A stretch of DNA of 64,000 nucleotides from Bacteroides sp. MSB163. GTDB taxonomy: Bacteria > Bacteroidota > Bacteroidia > Bacteroidales > Bacteroidaceae. Below the pieces are notes generated by a model that was not told where the DNA came from, searched no databases, and saw only the letters and a program-made list of their open reading frames with translations. Shown piece after piece: positions 34,925 through 45,000 of this stretch; within the stretch, counting starts at the first letter, position 1; every line of letters begins with the position of its first letter. The stretch is from assembly GCF_036416795.1 (NCBI RefSeq), contig NZ_CP143867.1:1674001-1738000 (forward strand). Reading direction: 5' to 3'. The position numbers and the translations under genes are program-made.

Positions 34925-35551
34925 ATGGAGACTTTAGCATTGGTGTCAGTGTTGGAGTGTGGAGTGGGTGATAATCATTGGGGGTGGAATGCTTCTGCAA
35001 CCTATAATGGCGTTGGAGTCGGATATGGTTTGACTTATTATGGGAAGACTCAAGGTCCGGACGGAAAATCGAACGCACAAAGAGTTGCTAATATAACGGC
35101 ATATTGGAAAGGTGGTTCTTTTGCGTTGCAAAATGATATGAAATCTTTAGGAGGAGATGGAGATAGATGGAGGACGAATGCGTTTGAACTGAGTGTTGGA
35201 GATTTTTTATTTGGGTCTTATATCTATACAAATGATGGGTTGGATGCAAGTAATGAAGAGCAAGATAAAAATGCACGTAGTCCAATATGGGGTAAAAATA
35301 GAAATGAAGGTTATAGCACTTGGAAAAATGGACAGGTTTTCTCGGCTCCTGTATGGATTGGATATAGAAGAGGAAATCAAATTACGCGCGTTGGTTATAG
35401 CCATAAAGTGTTCCAGGATTTACAGCAGAATGGAATTCATGGGCGAACCGGTTTTGGAAATCAGAATTTTTATCTGAATTATGAAAACTTTAAAGCGGGC
35501 GGATATTTCTATTCGGGCTATTATAATCCTTTGAGTTTATGGGGAAAATAA
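34925..35551 (+). CDS. orphan type 23 polymorphic toxin tip
   Basis: A 208-residue beta-rich protein matching the polymorphic toxin type 23 pattern: WGWNASATYNGVGVGYGLTYYGK, FALQNDMKSLGGDGDRWRTNAFELSVG and FYLNYENFKAGGYFYSGYYNPLSLWGK. It has no Rhs core or signal peptide and so is an orphan tip. The current ATG is probably not the old junction: in the next frame, bases 34928-34960 read GDFSIGVSVGV, the expected start of this domain. A single extra T near 34958 breaks the link. As it stands it is a cytoplasmic fragment that could be joined to a core by recombination. The lipoprotein gene 14 bp downstream is the likely immunity partner. Confidence 0.72.
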   Translation: METLALVSVLECGVGDNHWGWNASATYNGVGVGYGLTYYGKTQGPDGKSNAQRVANITAYWKGGSFALQNDMKSLGGDGDRWRTNAFELSVGDFLFGSYIYTNDGLDASNEEQDKNARSPIWGKNRNEGYSTWKNGQVFSAPVWIGYRRGNQITRVGYSHKVFQDLQQNGIHGRTGFGNQNFYLNYENFKAGGYFYSGYYNPLSLWGK

Positions 35552-35564
35552 AAATGTATTCAAT

Positions 35565-36185
35565 ATGAAAAAAATAATATTTATTTTATGTGTACTGTCT
35601 GTTTTATCATCTTGCAGGGGGATTCCTAATGATGTTAAAAGAGCATTTACTTACTGTTATGCAGATGTGTATACAGGGATTGATACTCTTATTAATACGG
35701 ACGGTTATTATAATCGGCGCACATTTTTTTATAAGAATGGACTAGTTTTTGAAGGGTATTATCCTGAACGTGACCATCTTGAATTGCAAAAGTTGAAGGA
35801 ATTTTCAGAAGAGCGTTTTACTTCTACATATTTTATTGGAATTTACCAGATCTATGGAGATACATTAAAGATACAGTATATACGAGAAACTCAATCTCTA
35901 AATGATGCTGGAAGAGGAACGGAAAAATGGTATAAAATCATCGATAAAAATACAATACTGTGTATAAATGATTTCAATAACACAACTATTGAAAGAGAAA
36001 GAGAACTTTCCAAAAGTTACCCTTCTGATATCGGTGATACTCTTCGGTTTGTTCCTGTTAGTGTGAAAATTCCTCAACCGGACGATAACTTGCTTAAAAG
36101 AAAATGGTTCTGGTGCAATGAGCAAGACTGGGAAAACTATATGAAACATATTGAACAATTGAAAAAACAGTTTAAGAAGAAATAA
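35565..36185 (+). CDS. lipoprotein, candidate immunity to the type 23 toxin
   Basis: A 206-residue lipoprotein with lipobox LSSC (C17), then an alpha/beta mature domain of about 185 residues (TFFYKNGLVFEGYYPERDHLEL, TSTYFIGIYQIYGDTLKIQYIRETQ) and a lysine-rich end. I do not recognise a named family. Its place 14 bp after the orphan toxin tip marks it as the probable immunity protein. A lipoprotein location suggests the toxin acts in the periplasm or on a membrane. A terminator follows at 36199. Confidence 0.6.
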   Translation: MKKIIFILCVLSVLSSCRGIPNDVKRAFTYCYADVYTGIDTLINTDGYYNRRTFFYKNGLVFEGYYPERDHLELQKLKEFSEERFTSTYFIGIYQIYGDTLKIQYIRETQSLNDAGRGTEKWYKIIDKNTILCINDFNNTTIERERELSKSYPSDIGDTLRFVPVSVKIPQPDDNLLKRKWFWCNEQDWENYMKHIEQLKKQFKKK

Positions 36186-36198
36186 GTGATAGAGTACT

Positions 36199-36229
36199 CA
36201 TTCAGCCGGACGATATATCCGGCCGAATG
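36199..36229 (+). terminator. terminator after the type 23 toxin-immunity pair
   Basis: CATTCAGCCGGA pairs with TCCGGCCGAATG (one mismatch) around a 7-base loop, 14 bp after the stop codon. A T-run comes about 13 bp later. Confidence 0.65.
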
Positions 36230-36334
36230 GGCTATCCATATTTTTTCGTTTTATTACTTGCATGTTCAATGCTTTTATGGTATATTTCCTCCTTGTTTTC
36301 TTAATTATATTTCAAATAATCCATTAATTCTGAT

Positions 36335-37093
36335 ATGAATATGAAAAAGCACGTTTTATTAGTTCTACTTTTGGGTCTAACAACCTCTTTCTGTTATTCA
36401 CAAGTAAAAGTCAGTGTACAAGGTGGTGCCGGTTTCAGTGGCATCACAAAGGATAAAAATTATAAGGCTGACTTCGGATACCGTTTCGGGGTTGGGGTGG
36501 AGTTCCCTTTAGCTCGTGCCTGGTCATTACAGACAGGTCTCCAACTCTTGAACAGGAAAAGTTCCATTGATGAAGATGCATTAGAAACTCGCCAATACGA
36601 AGGAGAGACAGTTTTGCTCTATGAGACGAAAAAGTCTAAAATGAGCGCCGTCTATCTTCAGCTTCCAGTGAAAATAGCGACATATCTACCCTTGAATACG
36701 GATTGTGGTTTACAAATAAGTGCAGGACCGTACATTGCTTATGGTATTGGAGGAAATATTGACGGTGAAATGAAACGAGATCCTCATTGGAGTGGTAGTG
36801 GTCTTGTTCCGGAAGGATTTGAGGACTTGGGTACTCATCGAGAGTTTCGTTCTGATACTTTCAATAAAGACAGAGGCTTGAAACGATTGGACATCGGATT
36901 GAGTGCCGGGGTAGATTTCAAGTACAAATCTTTTTTTGTCGGTGGCGCAGTGGAGTACGGCCTTCTTCCCGTCAGTAAGGAATTTCTTAAAAGTATGTTC
37001 GAGGATGTTTTCGACGAAAACAAAATAACGAGGTCTCCCCATAATTTCGGGGTGGAGCTTCATGTAGGTTACTGCTTTAACTTGTGGAAATAA
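36335..37093 (+). CDS. PorT-like outer-membrane beta-barrel protein
   Basis: A 252-residue exported barrel. After a signal peptide (about 1-22, ending CYS before Q23) come strands typical of OMP_b-brl_2: VKVSVQGGAGFSG, FGYRFGVGVEFPLARAWSLQTGLQLL, YLQLPVKIATYLP, GLQISAGPYIAYGIGG and NFGVELHVGYCFNLWK at the end. It is probably a small outer-membrane protein of unknown role. Like the other barrel genes here, it lies among toxin and immunity genes. Confidence 0.82.
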   Translation: MNMKKHVLLVLLLGLTTSFCYSQVKVSVQGGAGFSGITKDKNYKADFGYRFGVGVEFPLARAWSLQTGLQLLNRKSSIDEDALETRQYEGETVLLYETKKSKMSAVYLQLPVKIATYLPLNTDCGLQISAGPYIAYGIGGNIDGEMKRDPHWSGSGLVPEGFEDLGTHREFRSDTFNKDRGLKRLDIGLSAGVDFKYKSFFVGGAVEYGLLPVSKEFLKSMFEDVFDENKITRSPHNFGVELHVGYCFNLWK

Positions 37094-37179
37094 ACTGTAC
37101 TCCATTCAGTCCAATATATTATTGGGAATCATTTCGGAGAACCTCGAATTAAAAATTCTTATACTCAAATACAAGTTTT

Positions 37180-37827
37180 ATGATACGGAATAAATACATC
37201 TTATGTTTTATATTTCTGTTATTTGCAGCCACTTCGTTTGCTCAGAGCAGATATGCTCTTTCATTTTCCGATTACATGGATGGAAAGTTCACTGCATTGG
37301 AGAATCTTGCTATTAAATCCAGGTCCCAGAGCAAGAGATTCTGGAATGGAGGCGCCGATTTTAAACCGAAGACGGGTGATAAAAAGACAGATAAGCTATT
37401 GAAGAAAGAGGTAAAGTATATCATACATCAGGATACCTTGTATGTAAACTGTCGGTAATTAAGATATGAGGGATGCAGGTTTGGCAGTTGGTATGCACCC
37501 GGTTTCCGCTTTGGTACAAACAAGATTTGTTTTATCGGTACTAAGATTGGCAAAAAGCAGATAAGTGAGGCTGTTGCGGGGGGTATGCTCTTCGGTGCCA
37601 TAGGAGGGGCTATCGTAGCGTCTAAGCAACTGAAAAACAAAGTTTGTTATTTGATAGAGTCTGATAGCAAGAAAGTGAAACTCATCACTAAAAACAATAT
37701 GAGAACTATTTTGCTGAATTATCCTGAGTATTCGCAGGAATATAACGCTTTGCCCGAAGAAAAGAAAGAGTCGGCAATTATAGTTATAGAGTATCTTATC
37801 AAAGCGGGATTATTAATGAGATATTAG
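37180..37827 (+). pseudogene. DUF6563-like secreted protein interrupted by an in-frame TAA
   Basis: The reading frame runs 92 residues from ATG 37180, stops at TAA 37456-37458, then continues in the same frame to 37827. The joined sequence is a normal exported protein: signal peptide to about residue 21, YALSFSDYMDGKFTALENL, RFWNGGADFKPKTGDKKTDKLLKKE, LYVNCR-stop-LRYEG, GKKQISEAVAGGMLFGAIGGAIVASKQ, then a charged end. A single nonsense mutation explains it. The family seems to be DUF6563, of unknown function. Read-through cannot be excluded. Confidence 0.75.
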
Positions 37828-37840
37828 AAAAATCTATAAA

Positions 37841-38350
37841 ATGAAAGTCATGAAGTATGTGTTATTGATGTTTGGCTTATGCTGCCTGAATGTCAGTGTT
37901 TGGGGGCAAGAAAAGAGTGTAGTTCTCACGATGGAAGATGTGGTTGGGATGCAGGAAGCACAAAAAGAGCAGGAGAAGAGGATAAGAGTACCGAGAAACA
38001 CGTTTATTGTGAATTTCGGCTATGGATGGATAACGAGTGAGGTGGTGATGCGCTCGGGATCTTACAAGTGGAAAGGAGGGGGAGAGTATAAAGTAGCGTA
38101 TAACTGGGTCGGTGACGGCGGATATGGATTTGGAGTGGAATGTGAGGCTATTACTACTGATTTCCCGGAGGAACTTGTGACGTTGGGTTATGTGGCTCCT
38201 GTCTTTGTCTATTGCCAGAAGCTGGGTGTGTGATGGTGGCGGGCATCTATCTCCCGTCCTGATGGCATTTACTCAGGTATGATTGTGATTAATGACCGTC
38301 ATGGAGTAAATCGTTTGGGAATTCAAGGCGGACTGAGATGTTACTTTTAA
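37841..38350 (+). pseudogene. truncated outer-membrane beta-barrel gene
   Basis: An ATG-started frame gives 130 residues: a signal peptide, then TFIVNFGYGWITSEVVMRSG and GYGFGVECEAITTDF strands. It stops at TGA 38231-38233. The same frame then continues to 38350 and ends in DRHGVNRLGIQGGLRCYF, a typical last barrel strand. The middle of the barrel is too short, so an internal deletion plus a stop codon is likely. It is non-functional, or a short secreted peptide of no known role. Confidence 0.7.
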
Positions 38351-38393
38351 ATCGTTTTCTATAATCGGTGGTTATGTCTTTTTAACCAATCAG

Positions 38394-38463
38394 ATCTTAC
38401 AGTTCTTTCAGCCGGAAAGCCGATGAATAGGGCAATTGACGGAGGCTGAAAGAACTGTAAGAT
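38394..38463. repeat. long perfect inverted repeat (20-bp arms)
   Basis: The arm at 38394-38413, containing CTTACAGTTCTTTCAGCC, pairs perfectly with 38444-38463 across 30 bases. There is no T-run after either arm, so it is a weak candidate for a terminator. It lies just upstream of the duplicated cassette 2 promoter and near the rearrangement junction. Confidence 0.7.
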
Positions 38464-38494
38464 GCAAAACAACTTTTCTTGCTGAAGTAGGTTT

Positions 38495-38522
38495 GTTACC
38501 ACTGTTACCATATAATATTTTG
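38495..38522 (+). promoter_or_regulatory. GTTACCA direct repeat and promoter of cassette 2
   Basis: GTTACCA at 38495-38501 and 38504-38510, then ATAATATTTTG. The similarity to the cassette 1 promoter covers about 100 bases (26462-26570 against 38494-38598), including the first codons MKTTFLL of the DUF3244 gene. Confidence 0.6.
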
Positions 38523-38574
38523 TTTTTATGTGAAAGTTGTGGTTATTTGAAGCGTCAATAAAATCTTATATCAC

Positions 38575-39057
38575 ATGAAAACAACATTTTTACTTTTAAG
38601 AATTCAAACATCTAAACGGATAGTTGCCATATTTCTGCTATTCGCGGTTTTATCTATGTGGGCTGCTGCTGATGCATACGCCCAAAACAAAATCAAATAT
38701 ACCTATGACAGTGCCGGTAATCGGTTGACTCGCCAAAAGGAGATTGTGATTCAGACAAGGGGAGCCTTGAGCGATGATGAAGGAGAGCCTTCCACATATG
38801 AAGAAAAACTTTCGGAAACTAAAGTGACAATTTATCCCAATCCTACCCGTGGTATACTCAAAATTGATATTTCAGGAGTTGAGAAGTTTGAGAATGCCCG
38901 GATTTCTCTCTATGATCTTACCGGGACATTGCTGCAACAATGGGGCAGTATATCTCAATCCAATATGGTAGATATATCTGATCGAACTCCGGGGATGTAT
39001 ATCATGCAGATAGTCTATAATGGCAATACCAGCAGTTGGAAAATAGTTAAAGAATAG
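38575..39057 (+). CDS. YD-repeat plus T9SS type A sorting-domain protein (Rhs escort), copy 2, fused to a DUF3244 start
   Basis: A 160-residue exported protein. The first seven residues, MKTTFLL, and the upstream promoter come from the DUF3244 gene of cassette 1. The join near 38598 leads into the escort sequence TSKRIVAIFLLFAVLSMW. The signal peptide ends near AYAQ, followed by the single YD repeat KIKYTYDSAGNRLTRQKEI and the sorting domain TKVTIYPNPTRGILKIDISG to SSWKIVKE. It is nearly identical to the protein at 26949 from the YD repeat on. The Rhs gene follows after 26 bp. Function is unknown, as for copy 1. Confidence 0.8.
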   Translation: MKTTFLLLRIQTSKRIVAIFLLFAVLSMWAAADAYAQNKIKYTYDSAGNRLTRQKEIVIQTRGALSDDEGEPSTYEEKLSETKVTIYPNPTRGILKIDISGVEKFENARISLYDLTGTLLQQWGSISQSNMVDISDRTPGMYIMQIVYNGNTSSWKIVKE

Positions 39058-39083
39058 AAATGACCTAAAGCTAATACTCTGTT

Positions 39084-42000
39084 ATGAAAAGAAATATATT
39101 TTTTATTTTAGTACTGCTATACTCCTTGTCAGGATATACCCAGATTTCAGTAGATCGGGACTCTCTTGTTATAGATTTATCAAAAGATAAATTTATGGAA
39201 GAGGCCGATGCGGACGGGTTGTATCAAGTAGTGAGAGAAGTCAATGAGTTGTCGTCGGAAGATGGTGATGTCCGAAATAAAGTTCTTCCGTTAGACGCCC
39301 CTCTCTTGACCCCCCCGTTGAAACCATTAGATCCGTTAGATCCATTAGAACCGTTAGATCCTCTTTTGCCGGCGCCTCCATCCCTGCCCGAATTGCCAAG
39401 CACGGTAGAAATAGACCGGGCAAAAGCAGTAGGTGAAATTCCTATTCAATCGAGAATAGAAAATGGCTCACTCACATACAGTGTACCTATTGAAATATAT
39501 GGAGGGAAAAACGGACACCAACCCGCTCTTGCTTTATCTTATAATAGTCTGATGGGGAATAGTATTGCCGGATACGGGTGGTGTATAGGAGGATTATCCT
39601 ATATATCTATTTGTAATTCAAATTATTATTATGATGGAAGTAATGCAAAACCAGCTAGTTTAGATAAGAATTCTGCCTATTCATTAGATGGAAGTAGGCT
39701 TATTAAGATATCAGAAACAACTTCTCAAATCAATTATCAGACAGAGCACGGCAATGTGAAAGTTACATTTTATGCACCATCAGGAAAATACTATTTTGAT
39801 GTTTGGTATCCGGATGGAAAGAAAGTAACTTTTGGATATCCCACCAATACATCGGCACAAATTACTTACCCGATTACTAAAAGTGTAGATGCATTCGGAG
39901 GGTATATTGATTTTACTTATCTGTTGGATAATAACGTCTATTATGTCACCGAGATCAAATATGGCAGTAACTCTACTCAATATGGTGCTATACAGTTTAC
40001 CTATCAGGCAAGAAATGATGTTCAATCTTCCTATATAGCAGGGCGGTTGATGAAGGATAGTAAATTATTGTCGAAGATAGATACATATTATCAATCATCA
40101 ATGCTTCTTAGTACTTATACGCTGAGTTATGACACAAGTATATATAGTTTCTTGTCTAAAATCAGTCTTAAATCGAATGGCAAAGAAGTTAATCCGCTGA
40201 TGTTCTATTATGGAGGTGAGTCTGATGAAAGTCGTTTCCAGACAAGCACGGCTTTTCTTGAAACTTATTTTGCTAACAGTAAGGCTCCCGACCTTATTTT
40301 GCATAAAGGTAAATTTAATTCTCTTACCCGGAGTGAGGGACTCGTTGCCTATCCTAATTTTGAATCTTATGGCATCACGGCTCATGATAGTAAAGGGAAT
40401 TGTCTGTATGGAAGTAGATATGATCCTGCGCAGAATCTGTTGGTTTATAAGAATCTTGGCGACTATTTCTGCTCACCGGTAAAAATCCAGGCAGGTAATG
40501 GATTCCAGAAATTATATCCTGTTGATATAGATGGTGATGGAAATGATGAACTGGTTAGAATTAATTATTGGCTGCATGATCAGAACAGCGCCAAAGTAGA
40601 TATCACTACCTATGATAAGAATATGACAGCCCGGAATGCATCTTTCCTATTAGAAGGAACATTTGCGGAAGGCAGCAGGCAAAGTGCCGTCCCCAGATTA
40701 TTCATTACCGGAGATTTCAATGGAGATGGAAAGATGGAACTGGTTGCCGTTTCGGGCAACAAACTTCCGAAAGGAGAAACCAGGACATGGTCAAGAACCA
40801 CTATGTTTAATTTGGAATCAAGGACTAAGATATATGATCAAACTCCATTCTTATTTGATTATTTTAAAGATGCGCTTTTTGCCGTCGACTATAACGGGGA
40901 CGGGAGAACGGACATTTGCCTCATAAACGGAAGTGGAACTTATATTCACTCCTATCAGGGAGGCACTTTTGTGCAGATTGCATATACAAGCGGCATCAGG
41001 AACACGGATATATCAAGTAGTTCAAAAAGAGAATTACTGGTTGAGGATATTAATGGTGACGGACTCACGGATTTTCTTTTAGGTCCTAAAAGGAATGATT
41101 ATTGGGTTGAAATGAAACAACGTCCTTGTGGTGAATGTAGTGGCTGTAGGGGTGAGATTATTGATAATTCGACAATAAAAGATGATTTTCTTCCTGATAA
41201 TGATGGCAAGGTTGACATCAACAAGCCTCTTGGACCGACCACTCGGTGTATTAGGCCCATCCCTTATGGGGTTACTCATTACAATAGTACATATAAAACC
41301 TGGACTGTTTTATTGGCAACCGGCAGTGGATTTGTAAGCAGCACATTTGAGTTTTTATCTAATTCCGATACCAATTATCAGTTTCTGTTTCATGATCTGA
41401 ATGGTGATAAACTTCCCGATTTAGCTGTAAAATCCGGAACTCAAATCAGTGTACATCTGAACCGGAACGGTAAACTGAATACTGTGGCCGAATCTGCAAA
41501 AGTGACTGTAGATTCTGATTCTCATTTTATAACAGGAACTATAGGAGATGGTTATAGTTGTAGGACCAGCCAATTGCTAAGTATTAAAGATGCCACTGTC
41601 ACTCCAATTTCCTTTACACGTAATGATGCCCGGGGAAGAATGCTGACCGGCATGATTAACAGTTATGGAGTGATCGAGAAATTTGATTATGAAAATCTTA
41701 CTAATGGCAGTATGTATTGGACGACATCTGACTATAATGTAGGTTTCCCATATAATAAGCTGTATATAGACGTTAATATGGTGAGTAATGCATACTCTAT
41801 TTATAATGGTAAATATATATCTTCTGTATCGTATTATTATAATGATGCTGTTGCGCATCGTCAAGGCTTAGGCTTCTGTGGGTTCAGGAAAATTAGGATA
41901 TATGACAATAACAGAGGAATTCAGACAGAACAGACTTTTGATCCCATGAAATTCGGATTCATTACTCAAGTGGTCACTCCAACGGCGGAATCGTCTTATA

Positions 42001-45000
42001 ACTATCATATAGTTACTTTGTCAAATAAGCTAATCAGGATGTTTTCGAGCAGTAAGGAAGAAAAAGATAAGTTGAAAAACGTGTCAGTAAATTCCAGTTG
42101 CGTCTATGATGTTTATAGTAATGTAACGAAAGAAACATCTGTTTACAGCGATGGTCTCACGATAACAACTGATAAGTTTTATCATAACATAGACAATGGC
42201 ACGACTTATAGAATAGGACTGTTATATGATCAGGTAACCACTAAAACAAAAGATGGTTTAACATGGGTCGGCAGAAATTACATACCTGTATTTGAAAAGA
42301 ATCAGTTTCCGATTGTTACAGTGAATTATGTAAACGGGAAATCAGCCTCTCAAGTCACTCGTTTATATAAAGATGGGCTGGTTACTCAGGAACTTCTGAA
42401 AGAGTATGGAGCTACTACTAGCTTAAAAACGCTGTATGAATACGATTCTTATGGGAGGGTCATAAAGAAAACGACTCCTTTGAATTTTGTGAGTACGTAT
42501 ACGTACAATCCAAAGGGATTACTTTATTCTGTAAAAAATCATAAAGAACAGGAAACCACGTTCGAATATGATGATTGGGGTAGAAAAGTAAAAACTGTCT
42601 CTCCGGATGGTTCTGTAGAAACTACTTCATATTCTTGGGCTACGGCTCCGGCTTCAGCTTTAAGGCTTACTACCGTTTCTGCCACAGGTGCTCCGACTTC
42701 CCGGACTTATTATGATGCTTTAGGGAGGGAAGTAAGAAGTGGAAAACAACGCTTTGATGGAAATTATATTTATACCGATAATGTGTATGACGAGAGAGGG
42801 AGGTTGGCTAAAGTTTCCGTACCGTTCAAGGGAGCCACTCCTGCGCAATGGAATACATATACTTATGATTCTAATGATAGGGTCATATCATTAAAATATG
42901 CATCCGGTAAGGAGGACACTTTTTCATACTCTAATACAAGCGTAACTTCGGTGGTAGATGGTGTTTCAAAAACAGAAAAACAGGATGCTTCCGGAAATAT
43001 AATATCAGTTACCGACCCCGCAGGTACCACTGCCTATAATTATAGACCGGACGGTCAGATGAATAGCGTAATTGCTCCGGGACAGATTACAACTACATTC
43101 GGGTATGATGATTTTGGCAGACGAATTACGATGAATGACCCAAGTTTCGGACTAATCGAATACGGTTATGACGCTATGGGGAATGGAGTTCTGGAAACTG
43201 ATGCCAATGGAAATACTACGAAGAAAACTTATGATAATTTTCATCGTTTAACAAAAAAGGAGGTTGCCGGACAGACAATAAACTACAGCTATAATGCTGA
43301 CAATCTCATAGAATCTGAGGTAAGTTCAAACGGGACGTCTAAAACCTATACTTATGACGCTTTGATGAGGCTGAAGACTATGAAAGAAACGAATGTGGAT
43401 GGAAAATGGCTCGAAAAAACATTTACTTACGCGAGTGGGCGTATATCAGGCTTGGCGTATGCTTCCAATGTCGGCAGTATTGTGACTGAAAACTATACAT
43501 ATTCCTATGGTAATCTTTCGGAAGTGAAACTTAATAACTCGACATCCATCTGGAAGTTAACTGCTGAAAACTCATTAGGATTAACGACCGGTGTAAGCAC
43601 AGGTATTCTGACCCGTACATATTCTTATGATGCAAACGGAATTCCAACGGGTAGGGTAGTTAAAAACGGTTCTACTGTTATTCAGAATTCCGGATATAAT
43701 TTTAATGCTAAGACGGGCAATCTGAATTGGAGAAAAGACAATGTGAGGAACATTCAGGAGAGCTTTGGCTATGACAATCTGAACAGATTAACAAGCTTTG
43801 CCGGAAAAACGGCTGCTTACAGTAACAATGGAAATATAACCAATATATCTAATGTGGGAGCTTTTGTGTATAATGATGAGAAACCTTATGCGATAGCTTC
43901 GATTACTCCTTATGGTACGGAAGTTCCACTTCGGGAACAACAGATTACCTATAATGCTTTAAGAAGGCCGACGACTATTACTGAGAATGGTTATGTAGCA
44001 ACATTTACATATAATGGGGAAGGTAATAGGGTCAAAATGAATCTGAAGAAGAACAATCAAGTTCAACTCAATAAATATTATTGGGGAAATCAATATGAAT
44101 TCGAGACAGGAGTTGCGGGTTCAAAAGAAATTCTGTACCTTGGCGGCGATGCATATTCAGCGGCAGCAGTGTATGTGAAAGAAGGTTCAGGGGCTTGGGC
44201 TGTTTACTATCTGTGTGGGGATTATCTGGGTAACATTACCCACATTGTTAATTCCTCCGGTGTAGTCAAGCAAGAGTTGAGTTACGATGCGTGGGGCAGA
44301 TTAAGAAATCCTGTTAATCAGGCTTTATATGCAGTTGGCACAGAACCTGCGTTATTCTTGGGCAGAGGTTATACTGGGCATGAGCATCTGACTGCCTTTG
44401 GTTTGATTAATATGAATGCAAGGCTTTATGATCCGGTTATAGGCAGATTCCTGTCTCCTGATCCGCAGTTGCAAGAACCGTATTCGAGCCAGAATTATAA
44501 TAGGTATTCTTATTGCTTGAATAATCCATTAAGGTATATTGATGAAGATGGAGAGTTCTTCTTTTCAATATTTGCAGGTTTTTGGAAAGCTATTTTCCAA
44601 AAGAAAAATATTATAAAAACGATATGGAGCACTTTTACAAATGAGGCAAAGATGTATGGAGGGTTATTTACGACTGATAAGCGTAAGAGTTTTTGGGGAC
44701 AATCCTGGGAACTCTTAAGCCGCTTTACTTGGCAATTACCTCAGACTATGGTAGGTCATACTTACGCCCATATATCTAATCATGTCGGTCAAGTAGATAA
44801 TGTGGATTACTGGGGAGGAGCAACTGTAATGAGCGGAAATAACTGGGGACAAAAAGCAGTAACTCTGAGTAGTTTTATTATTGGTGATCGTACAATTTCG
44901 GCTGATCCGAATAACTCGGTATTCCAACATGAGTATGGGCACTACCTGCAAAGTCAATCGATGGGGTGGGGATATTTATCCAGAATAGGCATACCGAGCT

